A DNA stretch of 47,526 nucleotides from Verrucomicrobiota bacterium (GTDB lineage Bacteria > Verrucomicrobiota > Verrucomicrobiia > Limisphaerales > Fontisphaeraceae): NCBI GenBank assembly GCA_037139415.1, contig JBAXGN010000037.1:1-47526 (forward strand). Reading direction: 5' to 3'. Under the pieces are notes generated by a model. That model ran no database searches, had not been told where the DNA came from, and saw only the letters and a program-made list of their open reading frames with translations. Numbering within the stretch: the stretch's first letter is position 1; the number at the start of each line of letters is the position of its first letter. Shown piece after piece: positions 33,107 to 42,449 of the stretch. Made by a program: the position numbers and the translations under genes.

Positions 33107-33328
33107 CCCGTTTAGGTTTAGGGGTACCAATTAGAGTAATTGTTCCTTTGCTGGGAAATGAGGGTATAATGGGTGCAAATGAAGTTCGTTTCGCATTGAC
33201 CCGAGGGGCCTTTTTAGGGATGGTCGGCACCATGAAAACCAACTGGCCACCGGAAACCATGAACGAAACGTTCGTTCAACAATACTGTTAGACCACATTC
33301 ACACCACCAACCAAAGAAGGAATACAGA

Positions 33329-33700
33329 ATGATCCCGGAGAAACTACAGAAAATCATGAAGCAGGACGGAGTGGTTGCAATCGCCACCCTGGGGCCTGAT
33401 GGGCCTCACATGGTCAACACTTGGAATAGCTATCTCAAAATAGCACAAGATGGACGGCTGTTTATCCCCGCAGGGTATATGCACAAGACGGAGGCCAACA
33501 TTGCTCACAATCCGAATGTCTTGATTACCTTGGGGAGCAGTAAGGTTGAGGGCCTGCATGGGATGGGGGCCGGTTTCCTGATCAAGGGCAAGGCGAGGTT
33601 CGTGATGTCCGGCCCGGATTTTGATTTTATGAAAGAAAAGTTCGGTTGGCTTCGTGCCACCTTGGCCGTTACCATCGAAACGGCTACGCAAACTTGGTGA
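33329..33700 (+). CDS. Pyridoxamine 5'-phosphate oxidase-like flavin-binding protein
   Basis: A 123-residue split-barrel protein of the PNPOx-like family, binding FMN, F420 or heme in other members. Typical stretches are the N-terminal helix IPEKLQKIM, the strand pair VVAIATLGPDGPHMVNTW, RLFIPAGYMHKTEANI (phosphate-binding region) and a C-terminal VTIETATQTW. AAGGAA lies seven bases before the ATG. It may reduce small molecules or protect from oxidative stress; the exact activity cannot be read. No operon partner is evident, although the broken zinc-ribbon gene follows 31 bp later on the same strand. Confidence 0.85.
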   Translation: MIPEKLQKIMKQDGVVAIATLGPDGPHMVNTWNSYLKIAQDGRLFIPAGYMHKTEANIAHNPNVLITLGSSKVEGLHGMGAGFLIKGKARFVMSGPDFDFMKEKFGWLRATLAVTIETATQTW

Positions 33701-33731
33701 GCGCAATTGCACGGTTTGAGATCCATGCCGA

Positions 33732-34061
33732 ATGACTGCAACGACACAGCAAACAAGGAAGTGGCTGGCTCGTGTCGCTGTATGCGCGATTCTCCTCATT
33801 GCCTTGCCGGTTGGTCCAGCAACCATCATGGTTCTCGCGGTTCCGAATTCGCCATCGTATCCGATTATTATTGCATGGATGCTCGTGAGCCTGATTTTGT
33901 GATGGTTCATTATGCGGCGAATCATGGCCCGCGCCTATATTTGCCCGCAATGCGGTGGTTCTGCTGCCCGATTTAAACGAACCGACGGCTTCCTCTATCT
34001 TGTCTGCCCGGACTGTGGGCTGCGAGCGAGTTCAAAGTATGTCCGATTCGGCGAAGGATAA
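33732..34061 (+). pseudogene. Two-helix membrane zinc-ribbon protein broken by an in-frame TGA
   Basis: One frame runs from ATG 33732 to TAA 34061 with a single TGA at codon 57 (33900-33902). Before it are two hydrophobic helices (WLARVAVCAILLIALPVG; YPIIIAWMLVSLIL). After it the same helix appears to go on (WFIMRRIMARA) and leads into a zinc ribbon with CPQC and CPDC 20 residues apart. The hydrophobic helix and basic flank cross the stop without a break, so the simplest view is a recent nonsense change, perhaps Trp TGG to TGA. Restart at ATG 33912 would give only the ribbon. Read-through or recoding are less likely. Role unknown. Confidence 0.65.
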
Positions 34062-34155
34062 CGTGATCATAAAAGAGTTTCACCTATCCCATTGATTGCG
34101 CCTGCGGTGATTTTTGCATTGCCGTCGGGCCGCAAAAGCGTAACTCTCATGGAAC

Positions 34156-36495
34156 GTGAACCGATTCAGCAACATGTCGTCCAGTCGTCATTACGTGACC
34201 GAGGAGTGGCTTACTCCCTGGCGCATGGCCTTGCTGCTCTGGGCGGGGTTGACCGCTGCCTTCCCGGCCGTCATGTGCGGGACGGAGTCGTTCTTTTTCC
34301 GGGATTATGGGGTGATGGGGTATCCCCTGATCCATCATCAGCATGAGAGTTTCTGGCGCGGCGAGTGGCCGCTGTGGAATCCGCTGAGCAACTGCGGCGC
34401 GCCGTTGCTGGCCCAATGGGGCACCATGAGCCTGTATCCCGGATCGCTAATCTACCTGCTGCTCCCCCTGCCTTGGTCGTTGAGTTTTTTCTGTTTCCTG
34501 CACTTGGTGTTGGGCGGCGTTGGCATGTTCCTGCTGGCCCGCCGTTGGACCAAGCACACGTATGCCGCCGGCCTCGCCGGGTGCGCGTTTGTCTTTAACG
34601 GCGTCACCTTTTCCTGCCTGCTCTGGCCGAATTATCTTGTGGCGTTGGGCTGGATGCCCTGGGTGGTGCTGACCGCCGAGGAGGCGCTCAAGACGGGCGG
34701 ACGGCGCATCCTGTGGGCCGGGGTGGTGGCGGCGCTGCAATTGTTAGCCGGGGTGCCAGAACTGGCCGTGCTGACCTGGATGGTTGTGATCGGTCTGGCG
34801 ACCGTCAACCTGATTAACCGAACGGCGACGATCCGGAGCACCGTCACCCGCCTGGCCGCGAGCATCGGGCTGGCCACCGCACTTACCGCCGCGCAATTGT
34901 TGCCGTTCTTTGAATTACTCAGTTATTCGCAACGTGATCCCGGCTTTGCCCTCGAGAAATGGGCGTTGCCGGGCTGGGGTTGGGCCAACCTGATCGTGCC
35001 GCTGTTTCATTGCCTCCAAAGTCCGCAGGGAATTTTCTTCCAAACCGACCAGGGCTTCTTCTCCTCGTGCTACCTGGGCATCCTGGCGTTGGTGCTGGCC
35101 ATCTGGGGCGGGCTGTTTCGGCGCACCGGGCAGGCGCGCCTGCTAGCAGTGCTCACCGTGCTGGCCTTGGTGTTTGCCATGGGCGAGAATGGTTACGTGT
35201 ATGGCTGGTTGAAGCACGTGGTGCCCAGCCTTGGATTGGCGCGGTATCCCGTCAAGTTCCTGCTGCTGGCCACCTTTACCGTTCCGCTGCTGGCGGCGTT
35301 TGCCATTCAGTGGTGGACCGAACTGCCGCCGGAAGAAAACCGCCAGGCGTGGATCATTGCGGGCATCTCCTTGGTCACGGTATTCCTCCTGTCGGTGTTC
35401 CTCGTCCAGTTTGCGTATGCGCACCCATTCACCTTTGACCAACCGGATGTGATGAAGGCCAATGGCGCCACCCGGCGCTGGGTGTTGGTCTTCGGCATCG
35501 CCATCTTGGTCGCGCTGCGATACGCCAGTGATCCCGTGCGGAAATTCCTGCCGCAATTTGCGCTGCTGGCGCTGCTGTTCCTGGATGTGTTGGTGCATGT
35601 CCCCCGCCAAAACCCGTCCCTGCCCGTGGATAAGTTTTATCCCGGAATGTGGGCGCAGGCATTTGGAGCGCCGCCGCTGCCATTCCCCGAGGGGCGGGCG
35701 ATGATTTCGCCGGTGGCCGATGACACCCTGAATCACAGCACGGTGTCTGATCAGACCCAAAACTGGATCGGTAAACGATTATCGCTCTGGTCGCATCTCA
35801 ACCTGCTGGAACAGACGCCGAAGGTCAACGGATCCAGCACGCTGCAAATTCGCGAACAGAAGAAGATTGAGGATTTGATTTACAAGCAGCGTATTCCACC
35901 TTCCGATGGCTTGATTGATTTCCTGGCCGTGCGGTATCTCACCAAAAAACACACGGTCATCGAATGGACCTGGCACAACGACGCCATGCCACTGATCACG
36001 GCGGGGCAAAAGGCGGTCTTCGCCCCGCAGGAGCAAATCCCCAACCTTTTGTTTGCCACCAATTTCAACCCGCGCCGGGTGGTTTACTTTCCGGAATCGC
36101 TGCGGGCGGACATTCGGGCCACCAACGAGGCCAACGTCATCATCCACGATGCCACGCTTGGGTTTCACCAAGGGCAAATCACGGTGGAAGCGTCGGCTCC
36201 CAGCCTGCTGGTGATCGCGCAATCGTGGTATCCCTGCTGGAAAGCGTACTTGGATGGAAAAACCACGCCGCTGTTGTGCGCCAACTATGCGTTTCAAGCC
36301 ATCCAGATTCCCATTGGCAAACACCAGATCCAACTGCGCTATGTGGATATCTGGTTTCATGTCGGATTCGCCATCAGCCTGATTACGCTGGCATTGGTTG
36401 GCGTGGCGTTGTTTTTCCAGGGGCGCACCCGCAAACCCGTGGCGAACCTGCGGAATCAAACGTCGAAACCATCCCCGCATGACGCCGGTCCGTAA
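34156..36495 (+). CDS. YfhO-like GT-C multi-pass membrane protein
   Basis: A 779-residue inner-membrane protein with about 12 hydrophobic segments in its first two thirds and a soluble C-terminal part. The first extracytoplasmic loop has FFFRDYGVMGYPL and FWRGEWPLWNP, which is the GT-C/YfhO-type loop, and the C-terminal beta domain contains SWYPCWKAYLDGK, typical of YfhO proteins. Members transfer sugars from a polyprenyl carrier to glycans or lipids; YfhO of Gram-positive bacteria glycosylates lipoteichoic acid. Start GTG 34156 or ATG 34174. The last 17 bases overlap the next gene, a paralogue. What is glycosylated here cannot be told. Confidence 0.85.
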   Translation: MNRFSNMSSSRHYVTEEWLTPWRMALLLWAGLTAAFPAVMCGTESFFFRDYGVMGYPLIHHQHESFWRGEWPLWNPLSNCGAPLLAQWGTMSLYPGSLIYLLLPLPWSLSFFCFLHLVLGGVGMFLLARRWTKHTYAAGLAGCAFVFNGVTFSCLLWPNYLVALGWMPWVVLTAEEALKTGGRRILWAGVVAALQLLAGVPELAVLTWMVVIGLATVNLINRTATIRSTVTRLAASIGLATALTAAQLLPFFELLSYSQRDPGFALEKWALPGWGWANLIVPLFHCLQSPQGIFFQTDQGFFSSCYLGILALVLAIWGGLFRRTGQARLLAVLTVLALVFAMGENGYVYGWLKHVVPSLGLARYPVKFLLLATFTVPLLAAFAIQWWTELPPEENRQAWIIAGISLVTVFLLSVFLVQFAYAHPFTFDQPDVMKANGATRRWVLVFGIAILVALRYASDPVRKFLPQFALLALLFLDVLVHVPRQNPSLPVDKFYPGMWAQAFGAPPLPFPEGRAMISPVADDTLNHSTVSDQTQNWIGKRLSLWSHLNLLEQTPKVNGSSTLQIREQKKIEDLIYKQRIPPSDGLIDFLAVRYLTKKHTVIEWTWHNDAMPLITAGQKAVFAPQEQIPNLLFATNFNPRRVVYFPESLRADIRATNEANVIIHDATLGFHQGQITVEASAPSLLVIAQSWYPCWKAYLDGKTTPLLCANYAFQAIQIPIGKHQIQLRYVDIWFHVGFAISLITLALVGVALFFQGRTRKPVANLRNQTSKPSPHDAGP

Positions 36496-38761
36496 TCTGG
36501 AGTTCTGGTTGACTCCACGCGGTTTCGCTGGGCTGGCAGCGCTTTTAATTCTAGCGGCTTTCCCGCAAGTTTTGATCAGTGGGGATACGTTCTTCTTTCG
36601 TGATTACGCCCTGTTTGGGTATCCCTTGGCGCATTATGACCGCATTTGTTTCTGGCGCGGCGAACTGCCGTTATGGAATCCCTACAATGATTGCGGCATG
36701 CCGTATCTGGCACAATGGAACACCATGGTGCTCTACCCGCTCAACCTGGTCTATTATGTCATTCCCGCGGAATGGGGCGTGGGGTTCTTCTGCCTGCTGC
36801 ATCTCTGGCTGGCGGCAGTGGGTATGCACGCATGCACGCGGTATCTGCTCACTCAGGTTTTCGGTGATGGCGATGCCGACGGATTCCCGGTGAACCTGGC
36901 CGCCTCGGTGTCCGGCGTGCTCTTCGCCTTTAATGGGCTCTCCTTGAATTGCCTCATGTGGCCGAACAATATTGCCGCCCTGGGCTGGATGCCTTGGGTG
37001 ATTCATCTCACCGTTCGCGCTTGGCGGGACGGCGGACGGATCATCCCGCTCGCGGCGCTGCTGGGCGGCCTGCAACTGCTCACGGGCGCTCCCGAATTCA
37101 TTCTCTTTACCTGGCTGATCATCGGCACGTTATTTGGGGCCGACCTGTTTTCTCGCAAAGTGACAGCCAGAACCATGCTGGTGCGGCTGACGCTGGCGGG
37201 CGGTCTGGCAGGCGGCCTGGCGATGGCACAATTGCTTCCCTTCCTCGAACTGCTCCAGCACGCCCAGCGGGGTACGAATTACGGCGACACTTCGTGGGCC
37301 ATGCCGGGCTGGGGTTGGGCCAATTTCCTCGTGCCGCAATTCTACCTGAGCCCGTGGAATTTCGGCGTGATGATTCAACCCGGCCAATACTGGACATCCT
37401 CGTATTATCTGGGGATTCTGACCTGGCTGCTGGCCGGGATTGCCTTGTTGCGATTGAAGGGTATTCACCTTCGTTTGTTGGGACTATTGATTTTTACCAC
37501 TCTGATCCTTGCGCTGGGCGATGATGGCTGGCTGTATCCGAAGTTACACCGCGTTTTTCCCGCGCTGGGATTTCTCCGGTTCCCGATAAAGTTCGTTGTG
37601 CCAGCCATGTTCGCGCTGCCATTGCTGGCCGGAATCGGCACCTGGGCGCTGCTCAAAATACTGCCGAACGAGCGGCGCAAAGCCACCAATCAAATGATCC
37701 TAATGGCGGGGTTTCTGCTGACCCTTATCGCCGTGTTGACTTGGTTTGCGATGGCGTTTCCATGGCCGGACAGCCACTGTTTGCATAACAGCATCGAACG
37801 GGGAGTCATCCTGATCATTGGATTGCTGTTGTTGTGGCAACTCTGCCGTCAAAGTGCATGGGCTGTTCCCTGTGGTCTGGGCTTGGTGGTACTGGTCTGG
37901 GCGGATGCCATGACCCATGTTCCCAACCAGAACCCGACGGTGGCACCCTGGGTGTACACCTTGGACACGCCCACGGAAAAATACGACCGCGAATTGACGC
38001 GCCTGTTTGGCAGGATGACCACTGAATTTCATTCCTGGGAATCCGTGCGTCACGATCCCGTGAGTGATGTGACATCCAAATTGCTTGGTTATTACGGGAA
38101 TCTAAACCTCTTGGACGGCACGGCAAAACTGAATGGAACATTCTCGCTGCACCAACGGGAAATCTACCAGCTCATCCTGGCTGCTCACTTTACCCAGAGC
38201 CGTCTGCCTGATCCGCTGGCGGATTTTCTGTCCGTCGCCAGCGCGCCCGAGCCAGGCAAACAATACAGTTTCTTGGTGCGCACCAACTGGCTGCCATTGA
38301 TTACGGCGGGACAAGCACCGGTATTTCTCGCCGCTTCCAACGCCTCGGAAAAGGTCTTTTCCGATAACCAATTCGATCCACGCCGGGAAATCGTGTTGCC
38401 TCTGGAGGCCAAAGGAATTATCACGGTGACCAATGCCACCAAGGCCACGGCAAAGCTGATCACCTACACCCATCATCAGATTGAGTTTGAAGTCAGCGCC
38501 GCGCAGCCAGCGCTGGTCGCCATCGCGCAAAGCCATTACCCCGCATGGCACGCCTGGGTGGATGGCCGGGAAACACGGCTGTGGAAAGCCAATTACGCGT
38601 TCCAAGCACTGGAGGTGCCGGCGGGAAAACACCGGGTTACCTTACGCTATGTGGATCGAGCCTTCCTTGGAGGCATGGTTGTGAGCATCGTCTCTCTGCT
38701 GATCCTCAGCATTTGGTACGCCAAGTTCTCCAGACGGCGCATCCCCGGCGCGACGACCTGA
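36479..38761 (+). CDS. YfhO-like GT-C multi-pass membrane protein, tandem paralogue
   Basis: This 760-residue protein is a clear paralogue of the gene before it: FFFRDYALFGYPLAHYD, FWRGELPLWNPYNDCG, LNCLMWPNNIAALGWMPWV and the final SHYPAWHAWVDGRETRL and YAFQALEVPAGKHRVTLRYVD line up with it throughout. ATG 36479 lies inside the end of the upstream gene, implying translational coupling. The two may form a heteromer or act in turn on the same carrier-linked sugar. The remaining upstream open frame (to 36398) overlaps the previous gene heavily and is not used. Confidence 0.86.
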   Translation: MTPVRNLEFWLTPRGFAGLAALLILAAFPQVLISGDTFFFRDYALFGYPLAHYDRICFWRGELPLWNPYNDCGMPYLAQWNTMVLYPLNLVYYVIPAEWGVGFFCLLHLWLAAVGMHACTRYLLTQVFGDGDADGFPVNLAASVSGVLFAFNGLSLNCLMWPNNIAALGWMPWVIHLTVRAWRDGGRIIPLAALLGGLQLLTGAPEFILFTWLIIGTLFGADLFSRKVTARTMLVRLTLAGGLAGGLAMAQLLPFLELLQHAQRGTNYGDTSWAMPGWGWANFLVPQFYLSPWNFGVMIQPGQYWTSSYYLGILTWLLAGIALLRLKGIHLRLLGLLIFTTLILALGDDGWLYPKLHRVFPALGFLRFPIKFVVPAMFALPLLAGIGTWALLKILPNERRKATNQMILMAGFLLTLIAVLTWFAMAFPWPDSHCLHNSIERGVILIIGLLLLWQLCRQSAWAVPCGLGLVVLVWADAMTHVPNQNPTVAPWVYTLDTPTEKYDRELTRLFGRMTTEFHSWESVRHDPVSDVTSKLLGYYGNLNLLDGTAKLNGTFSLHQREIYQLILAAHFTQSRLPDPLADFLSVASAPEPGKQYSFLVRTNWLPLITAGQAPVFLAASNASEKVFSDNQFDPRREIVLPLEAKGIITVTNATKATAKLITYTHHQIEFEVSAAQPALVAIAQSHYPAWHAWVDGRETRLWKANYAFQALEVPAGKHRVTLRYVDRAFLGGMVVSIVSLLILSIWYAKFSRRRIPGATT

Positions 38762-38778
38762 GCCAACCAGCCCATCCC

Positions 38779-40260
38779 CTACCCGACCGCTTCCTCCAAG
38801 CGTTTGCAGAGGGTTTTCAGAATTTCAATGCGCGCGTATTGCTTGTTATTACCGGGTACCAGTGTCCACGGTGCGGATTCTGTGCTTGTGCGAGTGACCA
38901 TATCATTCGCGGCCAGTTTATAGGCATTGGTCTTTTCACGATTACGCCAATCTTCATCCGTAATCTTGTGCTGCTTATAGGCGATTTGCTGGCGTTCTTT
39001 GAAACGTTTAAGTTGCTCCTCCGGGCTGATATGTACCCAGAATTTAACCACCACCATGCCGTGCTCCACCATCTGCGCTTCAAAATCATTAATTTCATTG
39101 AACGCGCGCATCCACTCTTCGCTGGTGGCAAATCCTTCCACCCGCTCCACCAGCACCCGCCCGTACCAGGAACGGTCAAAAATGGCAATGCGGCCCGCGT
39201 GCGGCAGATGCCGCCAGAAGCGCCACAGGTAATGATGCGCCCGCTCTTCGTCGGTTGGCGCGGCAATGGGCACCACGCGATAAAGTTTGGCGTCAATCGC
39301 GCTGGTCACGCGGCGGATGGCCCCGCCCTTACCAGCGGCATCGGAACCCTCAAAAACCACCACTGTGGCCACGTCCTTATTTTGGGCGGCCCACGTGAGT
39401 TGATTCAACTGGCCTTGATATTTTTCCAGCTTGTTTTTGTACTCTTTGTCACTCAACACCCGATCCATGGGCAGCCGGTCCAGCACCGTCGCTGTATCCA
39501 AACGCTTGGGCACCGGAGGTGCGGTACGCGAGCGGGCGGGCGCGCTGGCGAGTTTGTCCAGCCGTTGCTGGATGGCCTCCAGTAAAACCCGTCCGGTTTC
39601 CAGTTCCCGATAGTGCCGGTCCGAGGCGTCAATCACATGCCACGGGGCCTCACCGGTATCCGTCAATTGAATCGCCCGCTCGCTGACCACTGCGAAGTCG
39701 TCATACATTTTGTGGAACTTCCAGTCCTGCTTGGTTACCCGCCAACGGGTCAACGGATCATTCTCCAATTTCTTCAGCCGCTTTTTCTGATCTTTCTTGG
39801 ACAAATGATACCATAATTTCACAATGAGAGCGCCGTCCGCCGCCAGCATCTTCTCAAATGCGGCGATTTGCTGAAGTTCGCGTTCATAATCGCCTTCCTC
39901 CGTCTTGCCACTCACTCGCAGCACAATCGGGTCGGTGTACCAGGAACCAAAGAAAATGCCGATCTTGCCGCGGCCGGGAAGCGTGCGCCAGAACCGCCAG
40001 TACCGTGGCCGCGCACGTTCTTCGTCAGACTTTGGCCAGAACGCGTTGGTCTCCACCCCGCGCGGGTCCAGCCATTCCGTAAGGGTATTCACCACCTGCG
40101 CCTTGCCCGCCCCTTCCACGCCCGCCACCAGGACAATAACTGAGACCGGAGTGGTTTTCAGCGCCAACTGGGCGGCCAACAAGTCGGCGCGCAGTTTAGG
40201 TAATGCTTTTTGATACTCCTCTTGGAATACTTTAAGTCCGAGTTCGACAGATTTAAACAT
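38779..40260 (-). CDS. pap: Polyphosphate:AMP phosphotransferase (two-domain PPK2 class II)
   Basis: The 493-residue enzyme has two PPK2 domains in tandem. The C-terminal domain (about 270-490) is complete: Walker A GSDAAGK (305-311), the lid region APTDEERAHHYLWRFWRHLP and FDRSWYGR (361-368). In the N-terminal domain (about 10-230) Walker A reads GVEGAGK (47-53) and the catalytic DRSWY is replaced by FGSWYTDP, so it is probably structural. This matches class II PPK2 (PAP), which uses polyphosphate to turn AMP into ADP. It is convergent with the YfhO gene (17 bp apart). No ppk1 or exopolyphosphatase is adjacent. Confidence 0.92.
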   Translation of the reverse strand: MFKSVELGLKVFQEEYQKALPKLRADLLAAQLALKTTPVSVIVLVAGVEGAGKAQVVNTLTEWLDPRGVETNAFWPKSDEERARPRYWRFWRTLPGRGKIGIFFGSWYTDPIVLRVSGKTEEGDYERELQQIAAFEKMLAADGALIVKLWYHLSKKDQKKRLKKLENDPLTRWRVTKQDWKFHKMYDDFAVVSERAIQLTDTGEAPWHVIDASDRHYRELETGRVLLEAIQQRLDKLASAPARSRTAPPVPKRLDTATVLDRLPMDRVLSDKEYKNKLEKYQGQLNQLTWAAQNKDVATVVVFEGSDAAGKGGAIRRVTSAIDAKLYRVVPIAAPTDEERAHHYLWRFWRHLPHAGRIAIFDRSWYGRVLVERVEGFATSEEWMRAFNEINDFEAQMVEHGMVVVKFWVHISPEEQLKRFKERQQIAYKQHKITDEDWRNREKTNAYKLAANDMVTRTSTESAPWTLVPGNNKQYARIEILKTLCKRLEEAVG

Positions 40261-40374
40261 AAGTGGCCTTTGTTTCGAGCATCAATATAGCAATTGCGAG
40301 GCCGATTGGCGATAAAAAAGTGAGACAAAATCCAGCCGCGAAAACGCGCGCTCCGAAAACCTGGTCTGCTCCGG

Positions 40375-42447
40375 TTATGTTTTTGGGTTGCGGTCCATGC
40401 GCTTTAACCATTCCATCACGCCTTGCCGCAACTGATCGCGCTCCCGCGTGGACAACCCCACCGGGTCGAATCGCAATCGGTAATGCAGTTGCAGCAGAGC
40501 GGCATCAAGGTGTCCCTCCGGCGGCAAGTTCTTATCCACCCTGCCAAGCCAGGCACTGAGCGTTTCCCCTGGCAGCAGATTGAGTCCCCGAGCGGCGAGT
40601 CTTTCTTCGACCCGGTAAAACTCGGAATCCAATCCCTGCCGTGTCAGTTCGGCTTCCGGTAAGACGTTGGACTTTTGACGCCGCCAGCGTTTCTTCAGCA
40701 AGAACCGCGCCGCGAGCAGAATAACCACCGGGATCAACGCCAGACTGAGATATTGTTGCAGCGCCGATTGTCCCCAGCGGACTTTGGAGAATTCAAATAC
40801 CAAACGATCCCAGCCATCTTTGATTGGCTCCCATAAGGAACGCCGTTCGGCTTCAGCCTGCACCCAAGTGCCGGGGGTGGTATCCAGATCACGCCAAACA
40901 TGAGCGGCGCGATCATAATAGAGGCACCACGCATGGGCATGACGATCTCGCACCACAAACCGGTTGCCCCCCGCTCCTTCTTGCACGCTGTAACCAGCGG
41001 TATAACGCGCCGCCACCCCGGCCTGCCGCAAGAGCAGCACCGTGGCGCTGGCAAAGAATTCGCAATGTCCTTTGCGGGTATCCAGTAAAAATCGGGTCAG
41101 GATGGTCTGGTTGGTTTTGACTGGCAGATCCCGTTCTTCCCAAAATCCGTAGTCAAAATACCTGGCAAAGAAACGCTCCAGTTTGCGCACTTTTTGCGTG
41201 TCATCGCCTTCCGCCAGTTTCAATTCGGCGACCAGTTGTCGAATGGCTGGCAGTTCTTTTTCCGGCACGCCATAATCCTCGGTTGTCGGGTTGCCATCAA
41301 AGGTGGCATCGGCTTGGTATTTGGCATTAAAAATCACCAAGCCTGGCCCCGCGCCCACCCTCACCGTACCTAGCGAATTGGTTTCCATCTGGAACACCGG
41401 CAGACGTTCGAGCCGGTGAGTGCCGGTGGGAAGTGACAGCAATCCCTTTCCGTCGTCCAAATAGGTGGCAATCTGCACGGTATTGCTCGCGGGTGCCCGG
41501 TGAAACACCCAGGACGTCTCGTTCGTCTCCGCGTAGAGCGCGTCAAAATTCTTTGAAGAGGCCCGCCAATACGGTGCTTGGTAATACTGATAAATCGCCT
41601 GGCGCAAGAGCGTGGGGGTCCGTTCTCCCGCCGGAGCCTCCACTCTCAGAACGATGCGCCCTGAGCCTTTTAGGCGGCCAATCTGCCCCATGGCGGTGCG
41701 GCTTTCCTTGGGATCAAACCCCTTTGCGCCAAATCCTTGAAGCCACTGCGCCTGAAGGTTGTTGACGATAAAGTACAGTTGGTAAATTCCCTTGTGCCCG
41801 GCAAACCCGAGACCGCTGGCCAAAACCACGGCTAACAGCCAAGCCCAAACCGGAGCACGACGCGACCGCATGGGCCAAAGCGCCCAGCCCATCAGCGCGC
41901 ACAAGCCCAGGTAATACCCCGGTGAGGCTTGGGCGGTCGTACTAGCCGAAACCAGAGTGATGCCAAAATACGGATAGGCCGTATTGAGCCCGCCCGGACT
42001 GACGCTGGCAGTAGCTCCTATTTTCGCGGCCCGCCGCCGTAGCACCCAGGAAAAGGTTTTGAAATCAATCTTCTCCCGCTGGCTAAAGGCTTGCGCGGCG
42101 GTGAACGGAAAAAAAAGCATCGGCATCCATTGGATCAAGTTGAGGACGGCCTTGGCGGCCTTGTTTATTGCGGTGTTACGTTCGGCGAATGAATTGGCGT
42201 TAAAGAAGGTGTTAAACGCGGAGACACCCTCATTGGTGGCCAAGGCATACGCCGCCACCGCAACGAACGCCAGAGTGGTCAAGGTCCATAACTGATTGAA
42301 TTCCTCGTTGGCAAACTCCCATCGGTGCTTCACCAGCCGCGAACCTTCCAGCACCGCCCCCAACAATAGTCCCACCCACAAAAGACCGGTTTGCCACCCC
42401 CAGAAGATCAGCGTCGCGCTAAGTAATAATGGGGGGGTGTTCAGCAT
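40375..42447 (-). CDS. TgpA-like membrane transglutaminase-family protein
   Basis: A 690-residue protein with several N-terminal membrane helices (about 5-35, 55-75, 105-120, 178-225), a long periplasmic region and a further helix near 560-580. The transglutaminase core has the Cys-His-Asp triad: Cys462 in KGHCEFFAS, His505 in DRHAHAWC and Asp522 in RDLDTTPG. Its C-terminal 90 residues are the DUF4129-like tail. Such proteins act with MoxR and DUF58 partners; the reaction (crosslinking, amide hydrolysis) is not settled. It begins two bases after the DUF58 gene. Confidence 0.9.
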   Translation of the reverse strand: MLNTPPLLLSATLIFWGWQTGLLWVGLLLGAVLEGSRLVKHRWEFANEEFNQLWTLTTLAFVAVAAYALATNEGVSAFNTFFNANSFAERNTAINKAAKAVLNLIQWMPMLFFPFTAAQAFSQREKIDFKTFSWVLRRRAAKIGATASVSPGGLNTAYPYFGITLVSASTTAQASPGYYLGLCALMGWALWPMRSRRAPVWAWLLAVVLASGLGFAGHKGIYQLYFIVNNLQAQWLQGFGAKGFDPKESRTAMGQIGRLKGSGRIVLRVEAPAGERTPTLLRQAIYQYYQAPYWRASSKNFDALYAETNETSWVFHRAPASNTVQIATYLDDGKGLLSLPTGTHRLERLPVFQMETNSLGTVRVGAGPGLVIFNAKYQADATFDGNPTTEDYGVPEKELPAIRQLVAELKLAEGDDTQKVRKLERFFARYFDYGFWEERDLPVKTNQTILTRFLLDTRKGHCEFFASATVLLLRQAGVAARYTAGYSVQEGAGGNRFVVRDRHAHAWCLYYDRAAHVWRDLDTTPGTWVQAEAERRSLWEPIKDGWDRLVFEFSKVRWGQSALQQYLSLALIPVVILLAARFLLKKRWRRQKSNVLPEAELTRQGLDSEFYRVEERLAARGLNLLPGETLSAWLGRVDKNLPPEGHLDAALLQLHYRLRFDPVGLSTRERDQLRQGVMEWLKRMDRNPKT

Positions 42448-42449
42448 AT

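Noticed and set aside
33169-33291. 40-codon frame between the nuclease and the flavin protein
   Set aside because: No ribosome binding site, no domain, and it looks like intergenic repeat-derived text.
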